64,000 nucleotides of DNA from Ramazzottius varieornatus (Eukaryota > Tardigrada > Eutardigrada > Parachela > Ramazzottiidae), in assembly GCA_001949185.1 (NCBI GenBank), contig BDGG01000012.1, forward strand, positions 1 through 64,000, in the 5' to 3' direction. Made by a program: the position numbers and the translations under genes. Below, piece by piece: positions 1 to 12,700 of the stretch. The notes beneath the pieces are model-generated. The model ran no database searches and was not told the DNA's origin. It saw only the letters and a list, made by a program, of their open reading frames with translations. The number at the start of each line of letters is the position of its first letter. Position 1 is the stretch's first letter.

Positions 1-3000
1 GAAGTGGCCATTATGCAAATGTGTAACAACCTTCCCTGTTGGTCTGTCTTTGACCACTCTTCGCTTCCCACAGACCATCCATTGTGGCCACTTCTTGTCG
101 ACGCCCTATTCCACATTGTAATGTAAATTACGACCTTTTCGTTCCACCCAGTCGAAAGTACACCGTCAAAGCAAAATGGCGGCTTTCACCCGCATTGTTC
201 ACTTTTTGCCGTTTGTGGAGCAGTCTGGAAAGAAGAACGATTCGGTCTTACGGTATCAGAACGGCATTGGGCGGTCCGAGTAGTTTGGCGCCTTCCCAGA
301 AGCAGTCCAGCGGCGATATTATACTGCAGGGATACAAATGTTCCAGTGCCTAGAGGAAAGCATTGCGTTATGCAATCAGAGCATTCTTTCCATGAGAAGA
401 TGCCGTCTTAGCTTACGTCGCTGAAAGTTCCGCTGATGCGTTCGTCGAAGGTAGGAAAGGCCGCTTTGTGGCAGATGTCGCGCAGTGTCCATGTGTTCTT
501 GAAGATTTCAACTTCCACTTCCGTGGCTAGAAGGGCAATCTTCAGATGGAGCAACAGAGCTTCCGCCGTCAGGACGGACGATGCGTTGGCCGTCGGTGTC
601 TGTAGGATGACCAACGGTGTCGCGCCCACTTCTGAACCGTGAATCTCCTGCACGTAGCCTCGCTCTTCTTCCAATCTCCCGCCTTCTGCAAACACAAGAA
701 AACAACATAAAGAGACGTACCGGTAACCATAAACCCCACTACAGTTGCCCAGTCTTCATCAATCATTGAATGTATCGTCAACGTCACGAACCCAAAGTTA
801 GCCGCACACCTGATGAAGCGCAAAATTTCTTTGAACGGTAGGGACTGTACGGCTATTCCATTCCAGTCCCAAAAGACCGACATTATCTGAGCAACTTAGA
901 TCTCAGATGATCAGGTTCTACAACGTCGCTCTCCAGCTGTGTTGTGGGAACACATGCCTGGTCACACCGGCAGTTCGTGGTGGTCACTCTTGTCTGCTTG
1001 TCCCGCGGTGTGCTGTCTCGAAAAGAGTCATATTTCGAACTCAGCGAGCTCCCCACCATGTACAGCTGTAAACCAGTCCGGTCAGCTCTCTGCAGTCTTG
1101 CTTGGTCTAATGATGATGATAGTCTACCCTTTTATCAAGATCATATTTACAGTTGGTGATGAGAGTTTGGGGGAAGGGCATCTTGTCAACTAGACGAGCG
1201 GATATTTATCTCATCGCCTGTTTATCCTTACAGACTACACAGTGGGCCGAGAATGCATAGTGCGGACATCTTGGCTGGCTACTGACCACATGAGAAGCCG
1301 TCCGCTTTCACTCCTCGACTCGAATATCCTCTGACTCATCTGTCCACACTCTTTTCCGCTTCACTTGTCTACTGGACATCTTGTCAATTAAGGATTCACA
1401 ACGTTGTCGTCTAGTAAGTCTTACACTGGCGGAAAAAGCTTGCTGAAGCGTAGAAAATGCCAATTGAATCTCTGGCACCGCTGAAGAAACGGCGTTGTGC
1501 CAGTTTATAATTATAACAATCTGTCCCCTTTATATTAATATATCATGGTTTTGTGGAATCACGTTATCGAAAATGTCTTCCGGGTTTGGCTCAAACCCGA
1601 CTATACCTCGCAGATAAGCGGCAATGGAAGGATAACGCCGAAAAGAGAACAATCGATTTCTCCGAGGCGCTGAACAACACTACGAGGTAAAGGTTGTAAA
1701 CTTAGCAGAACTGCGGAGCTATTTAGCTCGTTTTAGCTCGCGAGCTAAATCTGCCTTTTTTCTACGAAAACGCAAAACAGGGTTGTGCAGCGCACGAACC
1801 TGCATGAGCTTCTTGTAAAAACCTCCTAGAAGGAAGACGAAATCAGCTAAACGAGCTAAATAGCTCCGCAGGACTGAAACTTAGCCACCCCAAACCGGGT
1901 TTGTAAAGTAAGCCACGGCTGTAGCGTCTATCGCTTGATTGACTATTTGATTGTCAGTCTTGGCTTTTTAACATAAGATTTCAACGTTCTTTTAATTGCG
2001 GATCTCTTGGATTCTCTGACTCCTCGTGTTGACTGTGCCTAATATCATTCGACAGCTAACTATTTTATCTATCGATCTATCCTTAAAAGTTTGGGATTAA
2101 GTAGTAGAGAACAGGGAAATTAGACGCTTACTTTACAAACCTGGTATGGGGCGGCTAACTTTACAACCTTTCCCTCGTAGGCCATATCGCTTGGGTCATT
2201 CGAGGCGGAAGGGACTAGCCTAGACTTCTGTCACTTGGTCTGACATCACAGCCCGTGAAAAAGAAATGCGATTTTCCATTGGTTCTACCCGGGTCTGTTG
2301 ACCATAACTGAATCCAACAGGTGGACACAATTGTAAACCAGCAGTACATTCGTCAAATGAATTCCGGAGGAGGAACAGAAAACCTAAACCTCACGTTGTC
2401 TCGACGGCTGACTCTGGGTGGCCATTCCCTAGTCCCACTGGTACGCAAACCCAGGAACGCCACTCGATTTTGACTTCAGTGATTTCTTAAAAAGACTGAC
2501 CATCTCGCAGAATGGCACGTAATGAATTTTTCGACGTACCTTCGACCCACAGCTTGTCCAGTCGGGTTTCCAGCACGATGTTCTTCAGATTGTAGCAGGA
2601 AAAGGCAAGGATAAGTATTCCCAGAACAAGAATCTTGGCGGCATGACGTTGGATGAAGGTTCCCCAACTGAAGAAGGCCGACTGTATCACAGAGCGAATC
2701 CATAAAGCCACGCGGCTTCCACGAGCCTTGCCCTACAAACACAACAAGAATCATTCGCACTTTATCCCTGTCAAATTCATACCCATAATGGCATTCATAT
2801 GTGCTCACAAAAGCGTCTCATAAATTGCGTAAATCACGGCCCCTCAAATATTTCTCAAGTTGTCAAACAGGAAATATTTCTCTTGGCAGATGCGTATCAC
2901 CCTCTTTCAGTTGCACTTCCTCGACCAGCGAGAAAGAAGGGTGTCATCTTCGCGGATGACCAGTTTCTGTTGCGTGCAAGAAATGATTATCGGCCCGGAG

Positions 3001-3643
3001 AAAGATGGTCAATGTCAAGTTCAAATGCCCAGACACCGTATTTCTTCTCCCGATTGCAGCAACGAGCACTCAAAGTGAGAAGAGATTTCGGACCTGAGAA
3101 ATCAACAACACCATAACGACATTGATATGCGGCTGATGGATTCATCAAGCTGACAAGTGCCGCTGATGATCGAAACGCTGTCTTCGCAGCATCACATTCT
3201 TCAAGATTCCGCTTCACCCTTTGTAAAGAGGAATATGCGCTAAGAGTCCACTTGGCCATTACAATAACGCAATCTTCCATTCCCTGCTGTGAAAATTCTC
3301 TCCTCCGAACTTTACAACAAGAAGCGCCGACATGTCATTATTCTCTCCGCGATTGATCACTCAAGCCTTCATTTGCCCGAGCACGTTGATAATCAAGACT
3401 CACCTTTGCAATCAACCGTAGAGCTACATCAGGATCGATCTCGGCTCTTCGAAGATCCTCCAAAATATCGAGCTCTTCCGCTCTCGGTTCCTCGACATTC
3501 TCTGCTGTACTGAGCGAATATAAGGATTCTGGAAAATTAATGAGGCTTCCCGGCCTTGTCGTTTCTTCGTCGAGATCCGTAAAATGTGGAAAGGGAAGGG
3601 TTCCCGACATTTTGGCAAATGAATATTCAAATGGTCCACTCAA
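1..3643 (-). CDS. ptc: Patched receptor, 5' (amino-terminal) part, continues off the left edge
   Basis: Hedgehog receptor of the RND/sterol-sensing family, a multi-pass plasma-membrane protein. Exons read right to left are 3404-3643, 2540-2732, 417-685 and 252-349, all with GT-AG borders and matching phases. The joined protein has the family's cytoplasmic start ([11 protein letters not shown] then GKARGSR), a first membrane segment ([17 protein letters not shown]), [15 protein letters not shown], the extracellular stretch PLVILQTP with [18 protein letters not shown], and [17 protein letters not shown]. Each block lines up with fly and vertebrate Patched. A further exon probably lies in about 1-80, where minus-strand WPQWMV and TGKVV recall the next extracellular region, but its border is unclear. 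The start could be the Met at 3643 or the one at 3610. Intron 2 (686-2539) holds transposable elements. The remaining membrane segments and the sterol-sensing domain are outside the window. Confidence 0.88.
1683..2177. mobile_element. TA-flanked MITE, copy 1, carrying a nested insertion
   Basis: Ends are CGAGGTAAAGGTTGTAAAC and the inverted form TTACAACCTTTCCCTCG, with TA on each side (1681-1682, 2178-2179). Without the insertion at 1707-1876 and its duplicated 9 bases it is 316 bp and matches 60648-60965 (318 bp) nearly base for base. The terminal inverted repeats run about 55 bp and contain repeated GTAAAGTTAGCC-like blocks. There is no coding capacity. The TA flanks suggest a Tc1/mariner-type MITE. 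It lies in Patched intron 2. Confidence 0.85.
1707..1876. mobile_element. Nested 170-bp inverted-repeat element with 9-bp target duplication
   Basis: The arms CTGCGGAGCTATTTAGCTCG and CGAGCTAAATAGCTCCGCAG are a perfect 20-bp inverted pair. The element is flanked by direct repeats AAACTTAGC at 1698-1706 and 1877-1885, which occur once in the uninterrupted copy at 60648. This marks a clean later insertion into the older MITE. A 9-bp duplication fits Mutator-like elements, though the superfamily is inferred. Confidence 0.85.
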
Positions 3644-6004
3644 AGCAAATATCGCTCCACTTCATTAGGAAACTTCACCACGATTTCTGGTGCAAATATT
3701 CCAGCACACTTCTCACACGTTTCTGTTTGCTGACTGACCACTGGTCAAACAAGCCATAATTAGGGAACAACTGCAGTTCAAACAGGAGGTGAACAAGTCA
3801 TCCACGGATAATCTCATCATATCTTTTGCTCTAAACTTCTCGCTTTCCAAAACTTCACGCTACACGGAAACAATCTCAAAGCGAAGGCAGCTGAATTTCA
3901 AGACGGGGGATAACGATGCGATAGCTCGGTCTGACCAAAGCCTGAAATGATGGATCGTCAAAGCCTTTCGTTTGGCGCTGGCCAGAGAAAGCAGAAGCTG
4001 ACCAAGGGAAAATGGAGGGCGGAACATAACAGGTTGCCTGCTTTCCTTACAGAAGCTGCACAGTAGCGAGGGAGACGAGAAAGAGCGATGGATTGGACGG
4101 AGTGGACCGCCCGACGGATGAGAATAAGAAGGAGGGAACAAGGACCCACCACGAAGTCCAGCTTCCATATGGTCAGCCCCGAAACACTTCCAGACTCGCG
4201 ACGCCACACAGAAGCGAAGGTGTCTAACGCTCTTCACTGGACACAAAGAAGGATCGAAGCCTCTGGCACTTTCGTCCTCGCATTGAAATTACTTCTCCTC
4301 CTTGGCTGTTGCTGACAGTTTCCAGCCATCCCATGCATAAACAAGGCTGTTGAACATGCAAGTTAGCCTTTGGCGGTGGATCGCGTGACAAAACCATCAC
4401 GCCTTTTTGGCCTCACGCACACCTCGTCACACCGTCCACCGGACATGCAAAAAACTGGACCACGACCTCACTCAAACCAAGGCTCTACTGTGAGGTGAGC
4501 ATCAAAATACGCACTTGTATGAACTCCTGCAAACCACGTTCCACGAAGTGATGATGATAGAGGACTGTGCAAGAAAGGCGGAAAACAGGAAGGATTTTGG
4601 AGTGGAATGAAATCAGTTTCTCCGAGCGTGCCACCTAGCATAACTGTCAAATGTTGGACCCCCCTGTACCAGTGAAAAACCGACAAATAGCAGAAGAAGC
4701 CTTTCCAAGACTATCCTTCTCCCCCTTAAGACTTGAACCACAGTGTCCGAACCAGCCATTCTACGTCTAGAAATAAAGACTTCGACAAGGACACCTACAA
4801 GTGTAGAACGTCAGTACGAGTACCCGGGCTTTGCCTAGTTATGGCCATGGACAAGATGTTGGGCACCGACCGAAAGCGACAGGGGCCAGCTAAAACCGAT
4901 CATTCAATCGAAATGCTGCCCCTTTCGGCCTGTTCCCAAAATTTTGTCCATGCGCATAATGAGGCAGACTACGTGTACTTGTTGCTTCTGCCCTTCTGCC
5001 TTTATGCCCGAAATCTTGTTCGTTCACTTACCAAATTTTGATACGGGATCGTCATCTCGCGTTTCCCGAAATCCTTCCGGCGTGACAAGTTCTAGTGGGT
5101 TGCTCGAAGAAGTACCTGGAAAACAGAGTGTGCAAAGACGCCGATCAAAATATTTTCGTCGGCCTTTCTCCAATTTGTTGGTGAAGTGTCAATGGAAACG
5201 CGTGGTATTTAGGGGTGAGAAAACAGTGGCGGTGTGGATATAATGAGGCGACTGACAAAGTCCAACGAATTACGCGTTTCTCTCCTTACCTTCGATACCG
5301 ACGGCGAATCTCCAACTACAGTAAATCTCAGGAAGCGGACAAATGCCAATTTGCTGCAGTGACGACCGGAACAAAAGCGCTCTTTCGACCATTTGAAGTG
5401 CTGCCTTGCAACTGCTGGAAGCCATCAACTGAAGTCTCTCCTTCAGATTTCTCTGCGGGCTTTTCATCCGGCCACTTTGTTAAATGTCCAGCCGACTAAG
5501 ATAATACAACCATTTCCTGGGTGGTCCAGCTTGATATCGATGGAAGCCAGGACAGCAGCGATGGTGGCGCCTCGTGCACTAAGATGCGCCATCTGGTCCA
5601 AAACCAGTGTGGCTGCAATTAGGAAGCAGCAGGTTTCTCCTGCGAAACCGACTGAGGAAATATTGGTTCTCAATTCATACGCGTCAGAAAACGTACCTTC
5701 AAGTCGAGGCTGCGTTCGGCCAATCATGTGTGATTTCTGGTCCATCTACAATACTTCCTGCTCAGTTGTAGGAGGTAATTCTCATCCATGCCGGATGTAC
5801 ATAATCAGCAGCTGCCGACTGGGCACGTCGACGAAGCTTCTACTTCCTCATACTGGCTATCTCGGTGGTCCCTGCAAATGACAGCAATTAACTTTTAACC
5901 TGATTATGACCTCCAATTAGATGCTGGACCACACACAAGGTGAGCAACCTGACATACCGCACCTGCAGCTGGAGTTCCGAACTGCCACGATCGAGCTAAG
6001 TCGT

Positions 6005-6115
6005 TTGAACATTATCTTGAGTGGCGCACCTTTGCAGTATTATTTGCTGCAAGAATGCGCTACTTGGGAAAACCGTCGTGTTCAAGGTATTTGCCGACGT
6101 TTCAGATGTCTACAG
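6005..6115. repeat. Hairpin MITE (GTGGCGCAC family)
   Basis: Contains GAGTGGCGCACC and the mirrored GCGCTACTTGGGAAAACC around a central spacer, followed by TATTTGCCGACGTTTC. It is a decayed copy of the family best preserved at 50958-51084. Confidence 0.5.
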
Positions 6116-6534
6116 TACTACTCCGTGTATTAGAAAACATTGTGATTACTTTGTTTCTCAGCGCTGTTACGAACATAACCGCACCATCACAATATTCATG
6201 CTTCATTGCAAAGAAAACTGAAAATGAATTATGGAGGTCAAGGATTAGATAGGTTACACAAGATTCAAGGTCCCGACTTCGAAGCAGAATCCTCCGGCGG
6301 AGATAAACAGGTTTAAAGCAAAATTAAACTTCCTCTTCGCTCAAGTCCGCGCTGCGCGGAAGATTGGTTGGTACCAACTTGCGCAAAACTTGAGGGAAAA
6401 AGAAAAGTTTTTTAAATAAAACAAAATACTCAAATGGACACGTCCGATTCTTCATCAAGCCAAACCTGCAAACACATAAAATACCGATATACTGTGGTCC
6501 ACCACCATAAAACTCCTGCTCGAAAGCGAGAAGT

Positions 6535-6715
6535 CTTACAGGCGACTAAGACGGGCAAACTAGACAACAACAGCTTTACAAGTGGCGCACTGCTCCTGCT
6601 GTAAAACTGAGAAGGTGCGCCGCGTTGAAAATCGACAAGATCGTTTTCCAAGTGGCGCACTCTTTCAGCCGAAAACACTGAGAAACTTTGCTAAATGGGA
6701 AACACACTTGTCGAC
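6535..6715. repeat. Hairpin MITE, rearranged
   Basis: ACAAGTGGCGCACTG, GGTGCGCCGCGTTG and CCAAGTGGCGCACTC occur within 90 bp, so this looks like one copy plus part of another. Confidence 0.45.
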
Positions 6716-6765
6716 ATCGTTTGACGTATTCCGAATATAACTTTTTACTCTAAGGCAGTTTCAAC

Positions 6766-9700
6766 TTACTTGTCAAAAAAGTAGTAAAAATCAGCAGCTG
6801 AGTATTGTCTCGCTAATCGCGACATTATTCTATCGTTCTCCGCAACCTGTGCATCCTCTGGATACAAAACCTGGAGAGCAGCGCTAGAACAGAAAAGTTA
6901 CAATACCATGGTGAAATACTTTTGATAAAACGATTCAAAGTGAAGTTTACCGCGAAGTTATGTCTTGGACCGTTCTGAACTTTTCCTCCATCGATCCAGT
7001 CACCGACACGCCTGCCATGCGCTTCTTGATCAGCTCCATTAGCACACCACGGTTGGCGAACCAGTCTGGACGTGGAGGGAAGACGGATGGGTCGTCGAGG
7101 ATGGTTGCCTTCATGGTTACTACTGGAGTAGCCGGTTCTTGTTCAGCCTCGCCCATCTCACCGTCCTCACTGACATTCGCCACCGAGGCATTCCCCGACT
7201 CTTGCCTTCCATCCATTTCCAGTGCGTCATCCTCGTCGTCACTTCCACTGCCAACACTGCCATCATTATCGTCATTCTCACCATCATTTTCCTGGTTATT
7301 GCTGCTAAAACACAAACAAACTATGTTCAATGTACTTCTGATCGAGATTTGGCACGTCGGCAAATGACTTGAATATGGCTATTTTTCCACGCGGTGCACA
7401 ATTCCAGCTAGCAACAATGACAACGTGCGCCACCTTAGATGAAAATCCTCATCGATTCACCTGCCGACACCCCATTTCTACAAACGGATCGTATTTCTTT
7501 AAACGAATGTACGAAACAAATTTGTTCGAAAATAAACTCTTTTACAGTATTTCTCTGTCATTCATGAAATCGGTTTCACTTTGTGTGTGTCGTTATTCAG
7601 TCTTCGTTATCAAACATAGTTTGAGTTTTTCGTTTTGTATGTTCTTCAAAGACAAGAATTTCGGGACAAATCTGACCTGTGGTCAGTTAGCGACTCTTCC
7701 ACCGCAACTTTCTCCCCTTCCGTTCCCACTTCTTTTGCTTCCACTTCGTCCACCCATTCATCGTCCAGTCCAAATGGCGAGCGATGCTCCGGTAGGTACG
7801 TCGACATCCGTTGATATCCCGTCACCTCCGAACTGGCTCTCTTACCACCACCGTTCGGTCCTCCATAGCTCGTTCTCCTACTGTACGGCGCCACCTGCGT
7901 CTCCGACCAACTTCTGCCACTACTCACAGGCCGAACCGCCGACGATACCCGGCTCAGCTTCTGACCACTGGTACTCGTCGATCTCTCATTCAACACGGTC
8001 TTTTTTGCCGAAGACGGTAGGCTAGTCTGTGTCTGTTGTGAGTGAGTCTGGTGGAAGGTGGACCGACGAGTCGGGCTATTGAAGTTGACCGTCACTGCCG
8101 AAGCTCTTGGTGACGGAGGCACTTCGTTTGAAAGACGCTTCGAACCACCAGAGTGTGGGTTGTTGAATGTGTCAGTCTGTGCCGAAGTTCGCGGTGACTG
8201 CGAACTTTGTTCGGAAGAATTTCTTTTATTGTTATTCGGTGGGATATTATTCGTCTGTGGGGTATTACTGTTACGGCTCGATGGAATATCGAGCCGGGAA
8301 GCATTCGATTTGCTGTTTGACCGACGAGGCGACCCACTGATCGGATTCGGGCCACTGTATGTCACGTTGAAGGCTCGTGGTGACTGTGAAGGTTGCCAAG
8401 AGCTCTTGACGCTACTCAAGACCCGGCTGGAAGACTTATCGCTGGATGAGTTATTGTATATTACGGGCATGGTGGACAGTCGAGGAGACTGAGAGTTCTG
8501 TATTGACGACCGACTGTTGCTCGGTTTGTCGAACGTTCTGTTCGAATGACTGCTCGCTCTGCTGAACGTGCCGCTCTGAGCATCCTTCTGCTCAGAAGAA
8601 GGGTTTTTGCCGATTCTTGGCAAGTCTGCCTCTTCTTCTAAGAGAACATCGCTGGTGCGGGCGACTATGTGAGCGATTGGTAGCTCAGTGTTGGAGCTAT
8701 TGATGTTGGCTTGTAAGGACGAAGCTCGACGGGATGCGGACGGAGCGGGCTTGACACTGCTATCTCGTATGCTAGCGTTGCTGGTTGAGCTAGCGCGAGG
8801 AGTGATCGGCTTGAGCTGCGAAACGGGTTTGAGGTTACTGGAAGGACGACTTGGTCCGCGGTTCGGTGTCGCTTGTGTCGAGGGAAATCTTGAGATGGAC
8901 TGTCGGCGAACTTCTTCCGTTGACTGGTCACCGATGTCGTCTCCTTCTGACAACAGCGCACGCGTGGGGCTATAAGGCAAGAGAGGTTAGAGACTTCATG
9001 GGAATATATGGTTTTCTAACCATAAAAAAATTTTTAATATTTGGGAGTTCGGCAAACAAACTCGACAAGATCCTTCGTACGATGCCAGCCACCAACAATG
9101 AGAACATGCAATACTTGGGACAATAAACTGTCTGCTGCCGAGCTCTCATTTCTGTAATTTTAAAAGATACATCAAAATATTCGAGTTGATGGTCTTAATC
9201 TTAGCCTGGAGACTTGGTTTTCCGTAACATTTTTAACAGTATAAAAAGAAACACACCTCTGAACCTTCTGACTGCTAGTGGTGTTTCCGTTCGAGGCGGT
9301 GGAGCTTTCGTAAGGAACAAATGTCCGACTACAGTGGTCAGGACTAACGTGCCGAGGCATCTCCTCTGCCGGTTGTTCCACTTCATCATCTTCTTCCGAC
9401 CACATAGCTTCGCTGAAGAAAAAAGACAACTCCTCCACAAGTTGCAATCAGAATTGTGAGACGATCGGCATTTGGAAGCTCGGCAATTAAACTCGGCAAC
9501 CTTGTTCTACCAAGTGGCGCAAGTTTTCAGTGCAACTGGCTGAAAGCGTGCACCACTGGACAATTGACCTTGTCGCGTTTGTTTGCTCAACTCACAGCCA
9601 CTCTTCATACATATGTACCACTTTGGTTGGATTTTGGCTCGCCTAAAATCGTTCCTTAGCACATACCCTGGACTTCTGTAACTGTCGGTCAGTTTGCTAG

Positions 9701-12700
9701 TTGCAATATTGTCTTCGATGCTGCGAGTGAACGCTCGCGGAGTTGCGTCCGTTGCCTGTTCCATATCGTCGTCTTCCTCCGACAACAAGGCCGTACTGAG
9801 GAAAGGGCACATACTTACCGTTCAGTGATTCTGTTTTCAGTTTCGTTTGAGGCAGGTGTGTTTCTTGCCTATTGAACTCTGCGCCATTGCATGCGACGGT
9901 TCGTGAGCTCTGTCTGGGCACGCTTGAGGGATTGCGGAAACCTGTCAGGGACGAGACGTCAGGATCAGGAAATCCATCCAAAAAAACGACAACATTGGCA
10001 GAGCATAAAAGATCAGTGGATGGACTTCCTGATCCTGTTCCTGACGCCTCGTCGATGAAAGGTTTCCACAATATCTTAAATCTGGCCAGCCGACCCCGCG
10101 GGTTGCCAGCTTTAAATGTCAGACATCTTGTCAAACTAGTGTATGGCTCAAAGTTTTACAGCAAGAAACGCGCCAAGTTTGAGGTAATTCGAACCTACCG
10201 GGGACTTTTCTGACTGCTGGCAAGTCGCTGGTTCGAACCGCCGTTGACAGTGAGCGCTGAGGGACTTGCTTCCGCCGGCTGTTCCATGTCATCGTCTTCC
10301 GACAGATACCCTGGGTTAATCTTCGTCGCGGACTGAATAATGCTGCGAGCAGTAGGCTTTAGTCCACTCGAGCTTCCTCGTGGAGAGGCCGGGAAAGGCA
10401 AGCTCGGCTTGCTGCTGATTGATGGACGACTCGGTGCAGTCGATCGGATGGAAGTTCTTCGGGAACCTTGTTCTGACGACTCGTCTGTTGAAAGAGAGGA
10501 CCGTTTAAATTCGCAAAAACTCTATCCGTGAGTAAAGTACTTGAGCTCCTTTCTCATACAGAATGGAGCGCGGTAAACAGACTCGACAAAACTGATTTCC
10601 CAAGTGTCCCCGTTCCCGGTGTTACTGGATACAAGTGTGCGCCACTGGGAAACGATCTTGCCGAGTCTGTTTCATTAAGCGACGCAGTGTTACTGGGTAG
10701 AAAAGTGCACCAATGTCGAGTTGTTTGTCAGAGTTTGAACTGAAAATCTTACCGCTTTTCCTTTTCTCGCTTCCACCAAAGCGACTGTCCACCCAACCGC
10801 CGTCGATACTGCGTGTGTCTAACTGGCCACTAGACGAGCGGACACTTCGATAGGGAGACATGTTCGGCGGCGAGGACGAGACGGCAGTCTTGAATGAGGC
10901 GGAAGAGCCGCGTGACAACTGTTCTTTCTGGCTGGACTGACGTAACGCTGACTGGTACAAGCTGGACTTTCGGCCGGACGACGGTTGAGAGTCGGCTTGT
11001 TCGGCGATACTGCGCTTGCTGGTGGACGCAGTGGATGGCCGATTGGCAACAGGACTTGTCTGTGGCTTGGAAGCAATCTGGGGACTAAAGCGACTGACGT
11101 TACCCACTGAGCCAGCAGAAGCTGGACGCTTGATGCCCGAATAAGGAGCTGCGCTGGGCGAGATGATATCAATCACTGGACGCTTAGAACCAGTGAAAGC
11201 GTTACTCAATCGATCGACTGGAGTAGAAACTATCATACAAGAAAAGAGTCAGTACTATTACTCTCCTTTTTCGGCCGAGTGAACAGCAAGAACAAGAAAG
11301 TGCGCGAGCTGAGACGAGTGGTTCGAAGTAAAACGACGAACAACCCCAACTCACCTGCGCACCATGGAAAGGTTGCTCTTTCCATCGCTGTGGTTAAGGC
11401 TTATACTGCACAGTGTAATTCATAAGATAAAAAGTACATCGTACAGAAACATCTACACTCAGCACGGATCGGTGAAACGTTGGGAAAGACGACAATCATA
11501 GTTGACTTACTATTGCTTAAACGAGTAGTTGTGGGGCGCGGTTCTCGAGGAGACTGTAGCCCGAGGCTCAAAGGCTCACGCTGCTTCTTTGCCGAACGAT
11601 CTGTGCGAACAAGATTATACGGTGCCGTTGGGAAACTAAATAATAAAAAACGAGACGAACGTACCTGCAAAGCCAGAGGATGGTCTGGGACTGGGAAGAT
11701 AGCCATTGGATATTTGTGCATGGCGCGGAGACACTGTCGTCTTCGGTGAACTGATGGACAGTGGTCGAGTTGCAGAAACAGCCCCCAACTTTGCCACAGG
11801 CGACTCGAGCTCTTCAGAGTCTCGGCTGGCACTTTGCAGTTGAGGTTGTGGAGGCTCTAGTGGTGCGGGTGTGCGTAGTCCCAACGACACTTTCTTGACT
11901 TGTCGTCGAGCGTAGACACCAGGCGTCAGGCCCATTTCATCCACCATGGGAGAAGCCAAGACGTCGTTTTCATGGCTACCACGAAAAACAGGAGGAACAA
12001 ACCGCTTGGCAGACTTCATGTCTTTGAACATGGACCTCGGCTCTTTCTTGATCTCAGGAGGTGGAAGGTTGAAGGCAGCGTCAGCTTTTTCCAGGAGACG
12101 TTTGCCCAGGTCGAAGCCAAGAGGCGAATCGAGAATCTTTGAACTATCGCCCGATGTTCCACTGCAAAAAGAATATTCGTTCAAGCCTTCCCAAATCACT
12201 CTCTTTTCGTAATTGACACGTAGTACACGTACCTTGTCTCCAATATCGTCGAAGAATGAGAATGGTATGCATCTTTCATGACTTTCCGTGCGCCCTCACC
12301 AGCTCCTGCAATGCAAAAACGCTGTCTTACATCCACTTCACTGTCTTCAGATATCTCCACTTACTGTTTCGAACTTGTCCAGCTCGACGGAGAAGATCTG
12401 CCGTTGGCTGAGCTATCTGGGAGCTGGGAGTTTCCATGAGCGAGGAGTTGTTCTTGGACGCTTTGCCAGTCTTGCTGCGCGTTGACGACGACGCGTTGCT
12501 CTCTCTTGCAGACATACCGTTCAACGTGGATGTTCCCTTGCGGTAGTCTCCGATGGTTTGCTGGAATCAGAACCGGATTAAGGGATGAAGGATGTTCAGG
12601 AGTAAACCTAAAGAAGCACAAAACACGGTGAATCCAAAGATGACTCTTGAGTTTTTAACTTCAAAATTTGCACTCGAGTTTGTTCTAAATCAACTGCCGA

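Larger units (their letters stand above)
3644..6765. other. Long spacer, no gene supported
   Basis: About 3.1 kb between the Patched start and the end of the Ser-rich gene. Short open frames exist but none has family motifs with consistent splice phases. Minus-strand 5464-5745 is the longest hydrophobic frame and only weakly recalls a hexokinase carboxyl end. Two hairpin-element copies lie near 6005-6115 and 6535-6715. Confidence 0.5.

Noticed and set aside
5280-5745. Minus-strand frame with weak hexokinase-end resemblance (AHLSARGATIAAVLASI, ILVGWTF, SSSCKAALQMV)
   Set aside because: A frame change is needed at about 5465 with no splice sites, the key Asp-Gly residues are absent, and upstream exons could not be built. 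At most a relic; not annotated.
7369-8492. Plus-strand frames of 218 and 144 codons
   Set aside because: Opposite the Ser-rich exon; composition mirrors its Ser/Arg codons and no motif is present.
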